The notes beneath the pieces were generated by a model, which was not told the origin of the DNA, did not search any database, and saw only the letters and a list, made by a program, of their open reading frames with translations. The translations under genes and the position numbers were made by a program. Shown piece after piece: positions 10,960 to 23,428 of a stretch of 64,000 nt of DNA (its first letter is position 1; the number at the start of each line of letters is the position of its first letter). Source of the DNA: Malaya genurostris (taxonomy: Eukaryota; Arthropoda; Insecta; Diptera; Culicidae); contig NC_080572.1 in the NCBI RefSeq assembly GCF_030247185.1, forward strand, positions 89,579,435 through 89,643,434, in the 5' to 3' direction.

Positions 10960-13900
10960 GTGTGCTTTTTTGCCAAGCCAGTTTTGTGTGCCATAGTTTA
11001 TTGAGAAATGAAAGGCCGTAGACCTTTTTTTTTTGATTCACAGACTTTCGCAACCCTGCCTGAAGATAATAGAATTTTTTACCTGGTATCTCTGGACACT
11101 ATTTTTGTTCAAGGGACGATTTATTTTATTTTTTTCATTTTAAATTGAATGCAGATTATCTTATTCACTCAACAATCGCCGAAAGATTTTTCAAATGTAA
11201 CTATAACAATCTGTATTCAATTGTTTTTTTTTAATTGAAGGCTGCCTTAATATTGCGAATTGCTTATGTTTACAGCTTTTTCAAAATTGGATACAAAAGC
11301 ATCTCGAATGAAAAATAACTGTAATAAAGTTTGCTTTTTGAGTGACCCTGGACAGTATTCGATTGGCAAGTTTCTGCTAGGATAAAAAAGAGATTCCTAA
11401 ACCGCACAAAACAATTGCGTAATCAGTACAAGACTGCGTATTACTGAAAAAAAAACTCAAAAACTACCGAGCAGCTTCCAAACTTGTGCTATAAACATCT
11501 TTCCTTATTATATTTACTTCTCCTTGCACATTGTTAGACTGTAACGCAAACACGAAGGCCCGACCGACCCCTGCTCAGTGCGTTGTGCTATAGTTCACTA
11601 ATACATGCAACCAAACAGATGGTTTTGATTGATCATCATCAGTTTGACCTTCTACAAAAAAAAATCAACGATTTGTTCTCTATTCGCAGTATTCCCAGGC
11701 TCAGAGTCCGCACAAAGGAGTTTTTTTTGTTTTTTTAAAAGGACATGAGAGGGCACCTACCTGAAAATCACTGATGTCACTTGTCACAGCGTTGGTGCCA
11801 TGGGGAATCGAACTTGCAGGGCGTTAAATGTCTCTTCTCGAAATATATATTGCTGATTTTTCACACTCCACTGTTTTATATTTTACACATTATTTCGTTT
11901 ACACTTTCTTTCAACACACAAACGACGGGATTTAATAACTCAAATAACAAATAAAATCATAAATTTGAATCATAACTGCTTCTGCTCTGCGTCTACATAG
12001 TAACAAGTGCTTTGAATTTCTTTTTCAAAAATAAACTTTTTCTTCGAAATTGATCGGAAACGGCACTAATGCAATAGTCATATAACAACTTTGTCAACAC
12101 TATTCTTCTTCCAGCGAAACACGAGAATCACTCTATTTAATTGCTACTAGTTTATTCACTGCTTGCACCTTATATTTTCCGTAATACTGCTCTTCATATA
12201 GCAATCAATACCGAATATGCTCACGTATTTCCCTGGGTGTATCAACCAAGGGGTTAACAAAAGCCACCTATTTTCCTCAAACTGGCTGCGCACTCTTGCC
12301 GTCACACTACTCCACCACACTGTCGTACACTCTTGATGTGGCACGTATAATGCGTACGTCAACCAACACCAACACTCCGCCACTGCCTCCTTGCCAATAT
12401 ATGGGAAGGTGGAAGTGAAAAAACTGAGCCCACTTCAAACAATGGCTGACTTGACTGAGACTTCCACTATGAGCAGAAGAAAAGTGCAACTTTTTAGCTG
12501 AAATTTAAAGGTCTTCTAGAGCACCTACGGCGCTCTAACCAGGACCTTTACAATGCGAACTACACGGTCTTGCGAATGAGCTTACTTTGGAACCGATCGG
12601 ACGGTATGAGAAATTCAAATAATCAAATAACACGGGATCTATTTGAATAAACGACTTTTCATTCGTACTTCTAGAAAAAGACTGAACCAGTTCGATTTTG
12701 GACAGTCGCAGTCACTTCTTGCACAGCTGAAATGAATGGGAGCAATGTTGCGGCATGTGTATGGGTTTGGATTTCGTGAGGATGTATGGTAGAGCACCAA
12801 TTGCTTATGCGCCAGCCAAATAAAGTATATATTTATACCTGTATGCGTATAAACATTTATTTTCAATGTAGTGAAGGATATTGCATTTTAATTATATACA
12901 AAAAACGCAGCCATCGGAGTAGTGCTGCCAGAACTTTCTATTAAAAAACTTTGAATTATTCAAATTTGATTATCGTACTAAATATGGGACAGTTTGCTGA
13001 CTGGTACGGTTCGAATTATATAAACATGTTCTGTGTTGTGGTAATCGCACTTGTCAAGGTATATTGTTGATTCAACGATAAACACGGTTTTTTGTTCAAC
13101 TGTTGTTGTACACTGATGATACGATTTGTTGTTCCAATGTAGTATAGGGCTGTTGTACCAATAGTTATCACTTTAAAAAGAGTCGACATGTTATTTGACC
13201 GATTACTCAACTTTCAATCACCGAATTGGAATAAAATCGGAAACTATATATTTGCTTCGACTCTCAGAAGAAATGCCACGTAAAAACTAATTCGAAAATT
13301 GTACATTACTACTGTTGTAGTCACGCAAAAACTCGTAGCGAATGTACCTATTTTCATCTTACTCTCAAAGTAAATCTATCGAACAGAGACAGCAGATCTC
13401 ACTCTAACCAACAGTTTTCGTAAATGAGATGACTACTGGAGCTAAGATGAATGAGGGTACCGTTTCCATATATGGTTATTGTATGAAAAACTGTGGTAAA
13501 AATAATAGCAGTTGTTTATAATAATTGTATAGAATTTTAGCTGAATATCGGACATGAATTCACTACGGCTGTTATAGTCGTTTTAAAATTGTATTTTATA
13601 TTGCTTCAACCCAACTGCCAACATGCTTGTTTTTATCCTTCAGAGTATTCTGTTGAACATAAAATTATTCACCATTTTTTCTGCCCAGAAACATGCTGTG
13701 ACGCATCACACTAATTATTTATATAGTTTTGCTTGGAACCTAAACTAAATCTAAATCAATATATATTTGACAGTAGTTGGGGTCGAAACTGGGTTAGGTT
13801 TTACTTCACGCGAAAACGATTAAGGCCTGAGAACAGTGGGTCGCGTATAGGTTTTGAATCGGCCATGTGACTCCCTCAATTCCATTTGCGTCTGTGTGTT

Positions 13901-14340
13901 TAAAAACCTTGCTGGTCCGATTTTATTAATCGCATCTAAACTATTTATTATTTTATTTATATTCTGCATCTAAACTAAATTATCTAGACTTCGCGGAATA
14001 ATTATTATATAAGCCTCAAAAGTCGAGATCTTCGATGAACACGATGAACTTAAGTGGTGGTATGCCATTTGAAGTGTTGCCGATTTCAGCAGATCTCCAA
14101 TCCAAAATACAACTCTTGCGGCAAACTCAATGAATCATTCTGAAAATTTCACATGATATTCTCAATTAAATTTCAAAGACATCATCTGGTGAATTTAAGA
14201 CGGGAAAACATTAAAAAACTCACGTCTTAAATATACTGTCCTCAGCCCTTAATTTGAATATTATACTCATTGTTCTCATGTTTATTGAATTCATAAATAT
14301 TAGATCGATAAATAGACAAAATATCACGCGTTTTTTTTTT
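10960..14340. other. Gene-free intergenic tract
   Basis: These 3.4 kb are AT-rich with poly-A/T runs. Several frames of 60-75 aa on the minus strand near 12.2-12.9 kb have no motif, no splice context and no homology I recognise. No transposon ends were identified with confidence. Confidence 0.4.
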
Positions 14341-14547
14341 TAGAACGGCCAATAAGCCACTTGTCAACTTCCACAAATTGCAAGCGAGCTATGAAAGATA
14401 GAGTATTAAATTTAACACCAGACGAAAGAGAAAACTTTTCTCTGCCGTTTACTATTATAACTTACTCTCAGCGAAGGCCGAGTAATTCGAAATTACTCTT
14501 CAAAGTGAATGTTGATGGATGGCTTATTGGCCGTTCTCAAAAAAAAG
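14341..14547. mobile_element. Small MITE, about 200 bp
   Basis: There is a perfect 18-bp inverted repeat: AGAACGGCCAATAAGCCA at 14342-14359 and its complement at 14520-14537. Weaker inverted similarity continues on both sides, including a T run on the left and an A run on the right. A 77-aa open frame across it is a by-product. The target duplication is not clear. Confidence 0.65.
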
Positions 14548-14549
14548 GT

Positions 14550-15408
14550 GTGATATCTTGTTTTGTCTCAACACTACATTATACACGAGGATAATATTTC
14601 AACTGTTACAAAATGAGTTAATAAACTAAATGAATGAAGTTTATGATTTACACATTTCTAAAAAGTGGTGCAAATTTGGGATAAAGTATTAAGGAAAATT
14701 TATGCCTAATAGGAGTACATTTGTAGATCAATTAGATAAAACGGAAATCCTCATCAGGTCTTCTCTAGGAAACAATCAAATCCATTAAGGATCAAAAGTA
14801 AACCAAGTTAATTTGTGCTGGGAATTTGTGTATTACGTACATTTTATTTGGTACGTATGTCATAAACTGAAAATAATTTGAACGCTAGCATCATGTGCAA
14901 AGCATTTGAACTATCACTACTTGTAGAACACATTAAATTCATGAAGATCTACACTTAACTCATAAAATGAGTGTAAAAACTGTTGATATTTGGTGGAAAT
15001 CATACCACATTTATCTGAAATGCACATCAAAACGATAAGATATATCATTACCTCTAGATTTTATATGAATTTCATATGAGTGTCACATTGTTTTCCACAT
15101 AGATTTCAATTGAAACACACTTGACCGAATCAAGTGTTTTACACATACATTTGTGCTGTACTCATTTCCACTAGAAAACGAAGTGCTTAACACATGTAGT
15201 TCGATTCCATAGCAGAACACATCACATCTAAAGGAAAAAGACATCAAAGCTAAATGAAAAATAATCAAATCTTGCACCTTAGTGAATTTGCACATGAAAT
15301 CTTAAAACAAATCGCTTTGGTTATGTATTGAAATAGAAAAGCATATTAAATTAAAGTGCTATTTACATATGAATGGATCGTACAAATGTTTATCAGTGTA
15401 GATCTATG
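14550..15408. other. Intergenic sequence, no gene seen
   Basis: The region is AT-rich with many short words in the ACACAT/CATATGA class. No coding signal or clear inverted ends were found. Confidence 0.4.
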
Positions 15409-15494
15409 TACACTCAGAAAAATATTACAGTAACCTCAACCTGTTCATCATAGTCATTTCAACTATGCACTCAAATAATAGTAACGACCATGAT

Positions 15495-16434
15495 GGATGA
15501 ACGTGAGTCGCGATTTCATTCGTGTTATGTCTCGGCTCATGTCTAATCACTACACATTCAACGCACATCTTCGGCGTATTGGGGTCATGGAGAGCGGTCT
15601 CTGCACCTGTGGCAACGGTTATCAGGACATCGAGCATGTCGTATGGTCATGTGTGGGGTATTGTGACGCCAGGTCTGTTTTAAAGGACTCCCTCAGGGCC
15701 CGAGGTAGACCACCTGATGTTCCGGTTCGAGATGTGTTGGCGAGTCGGGATATATCATATATGTTACTCATATATAAATTCCTTAAACACATTAATATAC
15801 AAGTGTAATCTGCGTTAGTTACCCCTGTTCCTCGACTGATGCGAAGAAGAAACTTCACCCACAGGTTCGACACTAACATCCGCCCGAATCTCCCCATCCC
15901 TCGTCTGTCCACCATCTTCATTGGAACTAACAAGATCTTTCTACTGTCACTAAATTTTCTGCTTCCCCCTCCCACGTTTTTTCACCATCTCGATGTCAAC
16001 TAATTAGATCTTTGTCGTTCTTAGTCATTTTGTTCCCATATCCCCTTTTTACTCTGTTCTCCGTAATATTTACTTCTCTGTATATTTTTTTTTTCATTTT
16101 CCTCCGTAACATCATCATCATTGCCCACGGACGGCCGCTGTAGTCTATGAGATGAATATGGGCCACCCGCCTGGTATTCGTAGCCTGGGGGTGTCCCCCG
16201 CGAACCCACACGGACAGAAAAAAGCGGCTAATACCAAGATACTTACCAACGTGTTACATTCAGTACGCCGGCCGGTGCCGATTGCCAGCTGAAGGCGGGA
16301 TCTGCCAAAGTCATTACATTATCTTAATATACTATCCTAGTTTTAAGTTATTTGTTAATTAAAATTAGAAAAAGCCCTTGGCATCTTAGAGCTTAAGCAG
16401 TGTGCCTTAATAAATTATATTATTGAAAAAAAAA
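15495..16434 (+). mobile_element. 5'-truncated non-LTR retrotransposon (RNase-H-bearing clade), copy 1
   Basis: It is flanked by perfect 12-bp target duplications AACGACCATGAT (15483-15494 and 16435-16446) and ends in an A run. It contains the last ~100 codons of ORF2 and a GC-richer 3' UTR (about 15810-16425). That UTR is closely matched by a second copy at 20181-20760, apart from a ~24-bp segment (about 16025-16050) missing from copy 2. Confidence 0.9.
15497..15808 (+). pseudogene. C-terminal fragment of non-LTR ORF2
   Basis: About 103 residues remain, ending at a stop at 15806-15808. They include RLMSNHYTFNAHLRRIG and a CTCG...IEHVVWSC zinc-binding-type segment (C-X1-C-X8-H-X4-C). Such a segment follows the RNase H domain in I/LOA-type mosquito non-LTR elements; the exact clade is inferred. 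The endonuclease, RT and RNase H regions are lost to 5' truncation, so the fragment has no enzymatic capacity. Confidence 0.75.
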
Positions 16435-16874
16435 AACGACCATGATATCAGATTATTTACCATCTGTATTGTAATAAGCACTAGAATAAAAAATCTACTA
16501 CTTGACTATACTATTTGTCTTTATGACTTTTCTGGCGTGGTAATTCTGACAATCATTAAAATAAGAACGAAAAAGACCCAATGACAATTACAAGTAAGGT
16601 GAAATTGAGCTTTCGGTCACCATAAAGTTGAGAAGTGATATAGTTATGACTACCATGTGAGTAAGTTCTTCTTCAGAATATAATAATGTTACCATGAATA
16701 AACATATAGTTGGATAGAGATTGTCCAGTTTGAAAGCACTATACATATTGTTCATATCAACATAATTTATTTAGAAAGAACATCGTCGTATAGTGTTTTT
16801 CAATCGACTATGTATTTTCTTAGTGCGACTATACAAATTGTCAATTAAAGCGTCTGACACTTGAATATCTCTAG

Positions 16875-17162
16875 CGGATATAGAAGCTTCTTCGGAAATA
16901 ATATTCGAAAAATTTGCTGAGTTTTCCGTTAAGTTTCTGTGTAAATACTTCTATTAGTAATTTTTATATAACGTTTTTTACGCTTTTATAGGAACAGTAT
17001 TATTCCCCAAGAAATTGTCTACAAGCGTTCAAAAACCAAGCTCTTGCGCTAACTAGTGAAGGTAATTTTATCATCATAGAAAAGTTGAAGGCAACGAATA
17101 TTCAAAATCAAATTCAATTACCAGAAGTCGCTCGTTTCATTGCTGAAAAAAATGGCTCATAA
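16875..17162 (+). pseudogene. Two exon-like blocks encoding an unrecognised C-terminus
   Basis: A first block (16875-16927, after ...CTCTAG) encodes DIEASSEIIFEKFAEFS and ends at a GTTAAG donor. A second block (16992-17162, after ...TTTTATAG) continues in phase with EQYYSPRNCLQAFKNQALAL and ends PEVARFIAEKNGS followed by TAA. An AATAAA lies at 17244-17249. The joined reading has no stop, and its residue composition is that of a normal soluble protein. I do not recognise the family and found no upstream exons. It may be a captured host-gene end, the end of an undescribed transposase, or a real 3' gene end whose 5' part lies elsewhere. Confidence 0.4.
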
Positions 17163-17659
17163 ACAGAAATACTATAAAATTTTTAAAATTTTATAGAAAA
17201 TCTTACATTTATAATGTTAAATCAGTGAAAAATGTATTAGAAAAATAAAGCAGGTTTCAATGTATTCTTGTTATTTTTGCACCTAAATTTCAATAAATAT
17301 AACTTTTGAACATTCTTGCATGTTCGAATGATTTTCACCATTGTCAAATTAACCATAATTCCGTGTTTCGAAAGAACCAGATGTGAAATGTCAAAAATAC
17401 CATGGCACTAGTTAAAACAATAGGTACAATGTTAAAATAAGATGCTTTCACGGTTATGCTAAACATTTCAATTGTAGTTATTCATACGATATACAGTTCA
17501 ATTTTACTATTCTAGAGCCAAAACCATTCATAGTAAAAGTAAGTTTGCATATTGTTACCATCATCTGATTTTATTGTGTGCTGAAAACCACTATACTCGT
17601 ATGGTTAAACTAACCTCCCATATGGTAGCTGTTACTATCTTATTTTTCTGAGTGTATTC

Positions 17660-20165
17660 ATATATGCAGTGCAACCAGTTTATCAAAGTAGCTTGCACAA
17701 ATGAGTTTCAATATTTTTTGACAAAAATTTATTCTCAAATGCAAAACAAAAGCCTGACTTTTTGGATGAAATATCAATTTTTATCAAGTTTATCAACTTT
17801 AGATCAATTTTTCACCAACGCTTGATAGAAAATTGCTTACATTTTATAAATGTAGATTTTAATTGCCTAATAAAAGAAAGTTAGCAACACTGCTTCAATA
17901 CATTTCTAGTAGATTGCGCTTTAGAAGCAATCAATTACACGTCGCATCGCAAGTCTAGCCTCACTCTCTGCTTTGCCGTCAGACGCTGACTTGTGATTTT
18001 TGTCTCTTTTGCATGCCTATGAGGATACATCATCTTTTTGGTGATCTCAGCCGATGTGTGATCGCAAGTAGTGACTATTATGATCTCAAGCACAATATAT
18101 TGAAGGACGAATCAAACTAGAAAAAAGCAACAATCGATTTGTTGTACCAAATTTTAACCAATAAAATTGAGAAAAATTCCTAACATTCTAGTTATTTTGC
18201 GATCGCTGGCTTTTGCGTGTTTTATGTGCATCTTTAGGGGGAGTAAATTTACGCGATTTTTTTTATAATGTCGCTTTCGCTTGATGCCAAACCTAACCCA
18301 GTTTTCTCCTAATTGTTGTCAAACCGTTTGTTTGAAGCTAGTTTCAAACCTAGTTTTAACATTGTTGAACTGAAAATCAAGTCAGTTTCGAACCTGGTTT
18401 TTATATCAGGTTTGCTCAAACCCCCGTTCCTAAGTACGAAACCAACACAGTTTCGTGAAAAGTGATTGTTTGATGAAACTACCCTGGGTCAGTTCCAGTT
18501 TTCTCAAGCGATAACGACATAAGTGTTTACAATTGAGGTCGCATTTTCACACCCATTTGTCAACAAATAGCGCTTATAGTGATATATAGTCTATTGCAGG
18601 CTGTAACGAATATTATTGATGCCCTTATCAACAAAGATACAATTTGTTCAACTTTCAATGAATGAAGATTATGGCTCTTCTGGTTATCGCCAGTAAATAA
18701 AATCTTTTCTATCTTGGACTAACAGACCCTGCTATCATTGGTCATAGAGTCATAGTGACTCTTTACCTATATAATCCCACTATAAGGAATCAGGTGTAAT
18801 ATTTCAGGAGATGATAGTTGGGTTTCTCATAAAAACTGATAATAATGTCTGTGTCTAATGTACTGATTGGCAGAATCGTTTGGAGTTTTATTCATATCAG
18901 ACAAACATGATAGATGGGTCACGTTTGATTCGAAAATTAGTATAGCAATTGATACACCTGGGGCAAGTCATCAGAAGACCGTACAAACGTGAGCTCCAAT
19001 CGCTTGCAATTTTTCTTATCAGTAAACCAACAGATTACACTTTAAATAATCATAGACAACCGACGTTCAGTTGGTGAATGTAAGAAATGAAAATTTTTTT
19101 GACAAAGTTTCACAAATTAAAAGGAACTAATATGAGTGCTAAGATTAGTGTAAGATTAAACCGATTAAATTATTGAGATGATTTCTATCTCTATTATCGT
19201 GAGGTTTCTATTTGCTTGAATGTAAAACTGTAGTTCTAGTTTAAAAATAACAAAAATGTGTAGTCGATAATTTTAAAATAACTTCGTTCATTGCGTAGGT
19301 ATATCATAAAACTTAAGGTGTGGGTAGGGTCTAACACTTTTGAAAAATCATTTATTTTTTCTTAGTGTTTCTTATAGTAAAACATTTCAAGAATATTTTG
19401 TTAAATTTTCAAGCCTTTCGGAATAAAACTCTGGAAGTTATGGGCCTTTATCTTTGTTTATCTCATACTGTAACGTAGGAGTCTAGGAAAAGATCTACTA
19501 CAGCTATGGTGCTTTGATATGTTGACTTCTGATAAGTCTGTGCTTAGATACAGTGGACAACGCAAATCATGATTTCTAGGAAAAGCCCCAAAAAATACTC
19601 CCTCATCGTCTCATTTCTCAATTTTTTCCACAAAAATACTTCCGGATGTTGACTAATCCGTCATATTCTTAAATCCCATGTGATTGCATATGATTAAAGA
19701 ACATAGAAAAAATAATCTTCATTATATTTTGAACTATGAGCTTCTGCCCACATTCTAATTATTCTAATAAATAATAGACCTGTGCACCGCCGCGACACGC
19801 CGCCGCCGCCGATAATTTCGACACGCCGCCAATTTAAGAAAAAGATGATTAGCCGAAAAAATGATTTTATCAATGTGGAAAATTGTTTACAGTTTTCATG
19901 AAAATTCATTGAAAATTAATCACTAAAGCATTTTCCGCCTACTTATTCTGAAAATCGGTACTACCGACGTCAACCGAAGTCAATGCCATTTCAATTGATT
20001 CAAAGCAAAGACATCATATTAACAATATATCCAGCTCTCATATTTCCAGAACAAATCATTGGCAACGTCATTTTTTGCGAGCATGGCGCCCTCAGGCGAG
20101 TCCGCATCCAATCTAGTACATAGAAGGAGGGGAGAGAAATGTCAAATTCTTGCGCGCCAAAATAG
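17660..20165. other. Intergenic, repeat-derived, no gene
   Basis: 18.28-18.50 kb is rich in short inverted AAACCTAGTTTT / GAAACTGGGTT words and is probably an old palindromic element. 19.77-19.82 kb holds a CCGCCGCCGCCG-rich patch, and a similar GC-rich patch lies at 21.98-22.12 kb, perhaps two ends of one old element. No coding gene was supported. Confidence 0.4.
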
Positions 20166-20180
20166 CAGCCCATACAGTTG

Positions 20181-20760
20181 GGCTCCTCGACTGATGCTAA
20201 GAATAAACTTCGCCCACAGGTTCGACACTAACATCCGCCCGAATCTCCCCATCCCTCGTCTGTCCACCATCTTCATTGGAACTAACAAGATCTTTCTGCT
20301 GTCACTAAATTTTCTGCTTACCCCTCCCACGTTTTTCACCATCTCGATGTCAACTAATCAGATCTTCGTCGTTCTTAGTCACTCTGTTCTCCGTAATATT
20401 TACTTTTCTATATTTTTTTTTCATTTTCTTCCGTAACATCATCATCATTACCCACGGACGGCCGCTGTAGTCTATGAAAAGAATACGAGCCATCCGCCTG
20501 GTATTCGTAGCCTGGGGTTGTTCCCCGCGAACCCACACGGACAGAAAAAAGCGGCCAAAATAGATACTTACCAACGTGTTACATTCAATACGCCGGCCGG
20601 TGCCGATCGCCAGCTAAAGGCTGGATCTGCCAAAGTTATTACATTATCTAAATATACTATCCTAGTTTTAAGTTATTTGTTAATTAAAATTAGAAAAAGC
20701 CCTCGGCATCTTAGAGCTTAAGCAGTGTGCCTTAAAATATTATATAATTGAATAAAAAAA
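20181..20760 (+). mobile_element. 5'-truncated non-LTR retrotransposon, copy 2 (3' UTR only)
   Basis: Perfect 14-bp target duplications AGCCCATACAGTTG flank it (20167-20180 and 20761-20774). The body corresponds to the 3' UTR of copy 1 from about 15828 on and ends in a short A-rich tail. A 125-aa frame running through it (20059-20436) is incidental. Confidence 0.92.
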
Positions 20761-20774
20761 AGCCCATACAGTTG

Positions 20775-22430
20775 ACATGATATGTTGAATGTGATGTCGT
20801 GCGATGGCGTTGCTGAACTGAGGATTGATTTCGTTCCAAGTTGACAGGGTCTGTTCAAAGTCAATTTTTTGTCTTTATTTAAAAGGTTTTGAGCTATTGG
20901 CACATTATCGCTAAACTGAATTACCGGTAGCGACACCTGCAAATGAAAAATGGAACCAAGAAAAAGAGGGTTCTTCCGAAAAATTTCATATCGGCAGCAG
21001 TGATTTTAGACATTTTTTTCGTACAAATAGATATCAGCAATAAAAGTAAACTCGGAATAGAAGAAAATTGATTTCAAAGTGATTACTACTACTTTTTGTG
21101 TAAACTATAATTAAACATGGAAAATCTTCAGAAATGTGTGAAATTGGGTAAGGTTAGTTTTTTCGGATCAACGTTTTTTTTAACAGAAAGCAGTGTAACG
21201 TTGATTTCTCGAGTACTAGAATGTATAGCGATCGTGTACCATTTATTTTGGATACTTTATTTATTACTTCTGGGCATTTGAAAAATGGTACTGAAGGTTA
21301 ATGCTCCATTCTAAATAAAAGTTAGTTTTCGCACAATAAATTAATATCAACGTTATCAATACACATTAAAAACATTTTCTTCTACTTCTGCTATGATTTT
21401 TTCAAATGAACTTACCTGTTTTTAGGAAAAATCATTAAAAAATGTGAAGTAATTAAATTTTTTCCTGCCGATTTGACAGCTCTTACTGAAAGGATCATCT
21501 TTAAACAAGCAGCGCCTCTACATTTCATTCTGGCGTCATTGTGCCCATAAGCTGGTTCGCCTCTAAAACATATAATTAAATGTCGTTATGTAATAGAAAG
21601 TTTGTATTAAAATAGACTGATGTTTGGTAGAATATTGGAAAATTATACCACATGGTATGAGTAAAATACACATTACGCATAGTATAACAATGCCTGTCTA
21701 CAAAAATTCCAGATTACTTACTTATTAGGTGAGGAATACATTTCTAATAACTGTAACTCAGGCTTTTGATAAAACTGTTTTCTAATCAGATTTGTATATT
21801 TGTATGAAAAGAATTTTATAGTATTCTCAGTGATATTGGGTGTTAATTTGGTATTATTTCCGATATCTGAATGAATTTGAGCGCAAAATCCATTTTATGT
21901 CAATTACATATACGTATACGTATTTTATATCAATTACATATAGTATACGAAAAATATATATTATATGTTTATAACTGATTACGCCGAATCGCACCGCCTC
22001 CGCCGCCGATATTTTTAGGAAATGGCGTCATGCCGGTTTGCCCAAGCTTTCTTTCCGGAGATGGAGTTCGTAATTTTTTTGCGATGGAGGCGGCAAACCT
22101 CTTATTTTGCCCCGGGCGTCAAATTTCCTCGGTACGCCACTTGAACATGAACAGAACATGCAAGATCAACCGGAAGTACCTATGAGCATTTACATGTCCA
22201 CCTTATATACCTTGCTTACAGCTATTCTTGTATGGATTGAACAGTAATTCGGGTCGGGTAGGTTAGTATCGATTTCAAGTGAATACGACATTATTGATCA
22301 TTTTTCAAAAGATCAGTTAGTTCTTATCACGCTCTTTGAATACTGAATTTTTACATCTATTATCTGTGATTGAAGTGAAATTAGTCTTCGTGTTAGCAAC
22401 GCCTTCGAACTTTAGTATTTTTGATTATAC
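20775..22430. other. Intergenic sequence, no gene seen
   Basis: A short ATG frame with a possible donor (ATGGAAAATC at about 21117, GTAAGG at 21150) has no downstream partner that I could find. The GC-rich patch at 21.98-22.13 kb pairs loosely with 19.77 kb. Nothing else is supported. Confidence 0.35.
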
Positions 22431-22559
22431 CTCCGTGACTTGGAATGTCAACCATATGATCTTCGAAATCGACCCACAGCCCAATTTTAGTCTCGAACGA
22501 GCCCAACATTATTGATATCGGTTAATCCATATCCAAGAAAATTGAGCGATATTGGGTTT

Positions 22560-23005
22560 TAGCTTTTATGTTACTTATGGCATTATACCGCCGGAACAGT
22601 AAGTGACAGCCATCTGAACTTCAAACCTGTTTAATGATAGTATAGTAGTTTCCAAACGAGCATTACATTTTTGAAATCGGTTCAGCGATCACAAGAAAAT
22701 TGAGCTGAGGGAAAAAGCGTGTTTAGTCTGTTACGTCACTAATACCATTATGTCTCCGGAGCCAGAAATCACAGCCATTTGATCTTCGAGCGTGATCAAT
22801 GACCGAATAGTACCTTTCAAACGAACCTAAGTTTGTTAAAATCGAATCAACCATCTCTAAGAAAAATGAGCGGAAAATACAACATATTTTGTCGGGTACG
22901 TCACTTATACCATTACATCTGTCGAACTACAAGCGACAGCTATTTGATCTTCGAACATGATCAATGGCGCAAAAGTAGCTTTCAAATGAGTCGAAATACT
23001 AACAC
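22560..23005. repeat. Degenerate tandem repeat, unit about 165 bp
   Basis: Successive units begin near 22570, 22731 and 22900 with TTACTTATGGCATTATACCG, TTACGTCACTAATACCATTA and TACGTCACTTATACCATTAC. Each continues with GACAGCCAT-, TTTGATCTTCGA- and TTTCAAACGA-type words. A partial, more diverged unit lies upstream from about 22430. A related stretch occurs in the reverse direction at about 27.14-27.33 kb, so this is a dispersed family. It ends about 420 bp before the membrane-protein gene start. Confidence 0.7.
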
Positions 23006-23428
23006 TAGTAATTTTTCCTTTAATTCTAAGATTCTTCAAAATCGGGAATCTTGATGACGATAATGACGTTCAAGACCAGATATTGGTTTCTCTTATTGAT
23101 AATAAAACATCGACTGTTAAGGAAAGGTCTGATTTTATCAAACTTACACAAATACTGCAAGCTTAATCACTTCAGGTGAACTATTCGTATACAGATAACT
23201 CCGTTTCGCCTTTGCCACATTCTTTATCTAAATTGCCAAGCCGTCAATGCGGATTCTTTCATAAAATCACAACGTAGGAAATGCGACTACGGTGACGGTT
23301 GATATCGACTGGTACGACTTATCACAGCTTATCAGTATATCGCAGTGAAATCGATTCGCGAGCCTTGAGTCGAATTTCAAACCCTGATTCAGTCACTGTT
23401 GTGGAGTTATCGAAGAACGGTCATCAAA

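Larger units (their letters stand above)
15411..17653. mobile_element. TIR element carrying a nested retroposon and exon-like blocks
   Basis: The left end is CACTCAGAAAAATATTACAG and the right end is TATTTTTCTGAGTG, with TA at 15409-15410 and 17654-17655. Weaker inverted similarity runs inward on both sides, around ATCAGATTA and AAAATCAGATGATGG. A 5'-truncated non-LTR copy (15495-16434) is inserted near the left end. The rest includes two spliced-looking coding blocks at 16875-17162. Without the nested insertion the element is about 1.3 kb. Confidence 0.6.

Noticed and set aside
14361..14594. 77-aa + strand frame
   Set aside because: Lies across a MITE defined by perfect 18-bp inverted ends; frame is incidental.
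21117..21155. Possible first exon ATGGAAAATC...GTAAGG
   Set aside because: No downstream exon in a compatible phase was found; too short to support.
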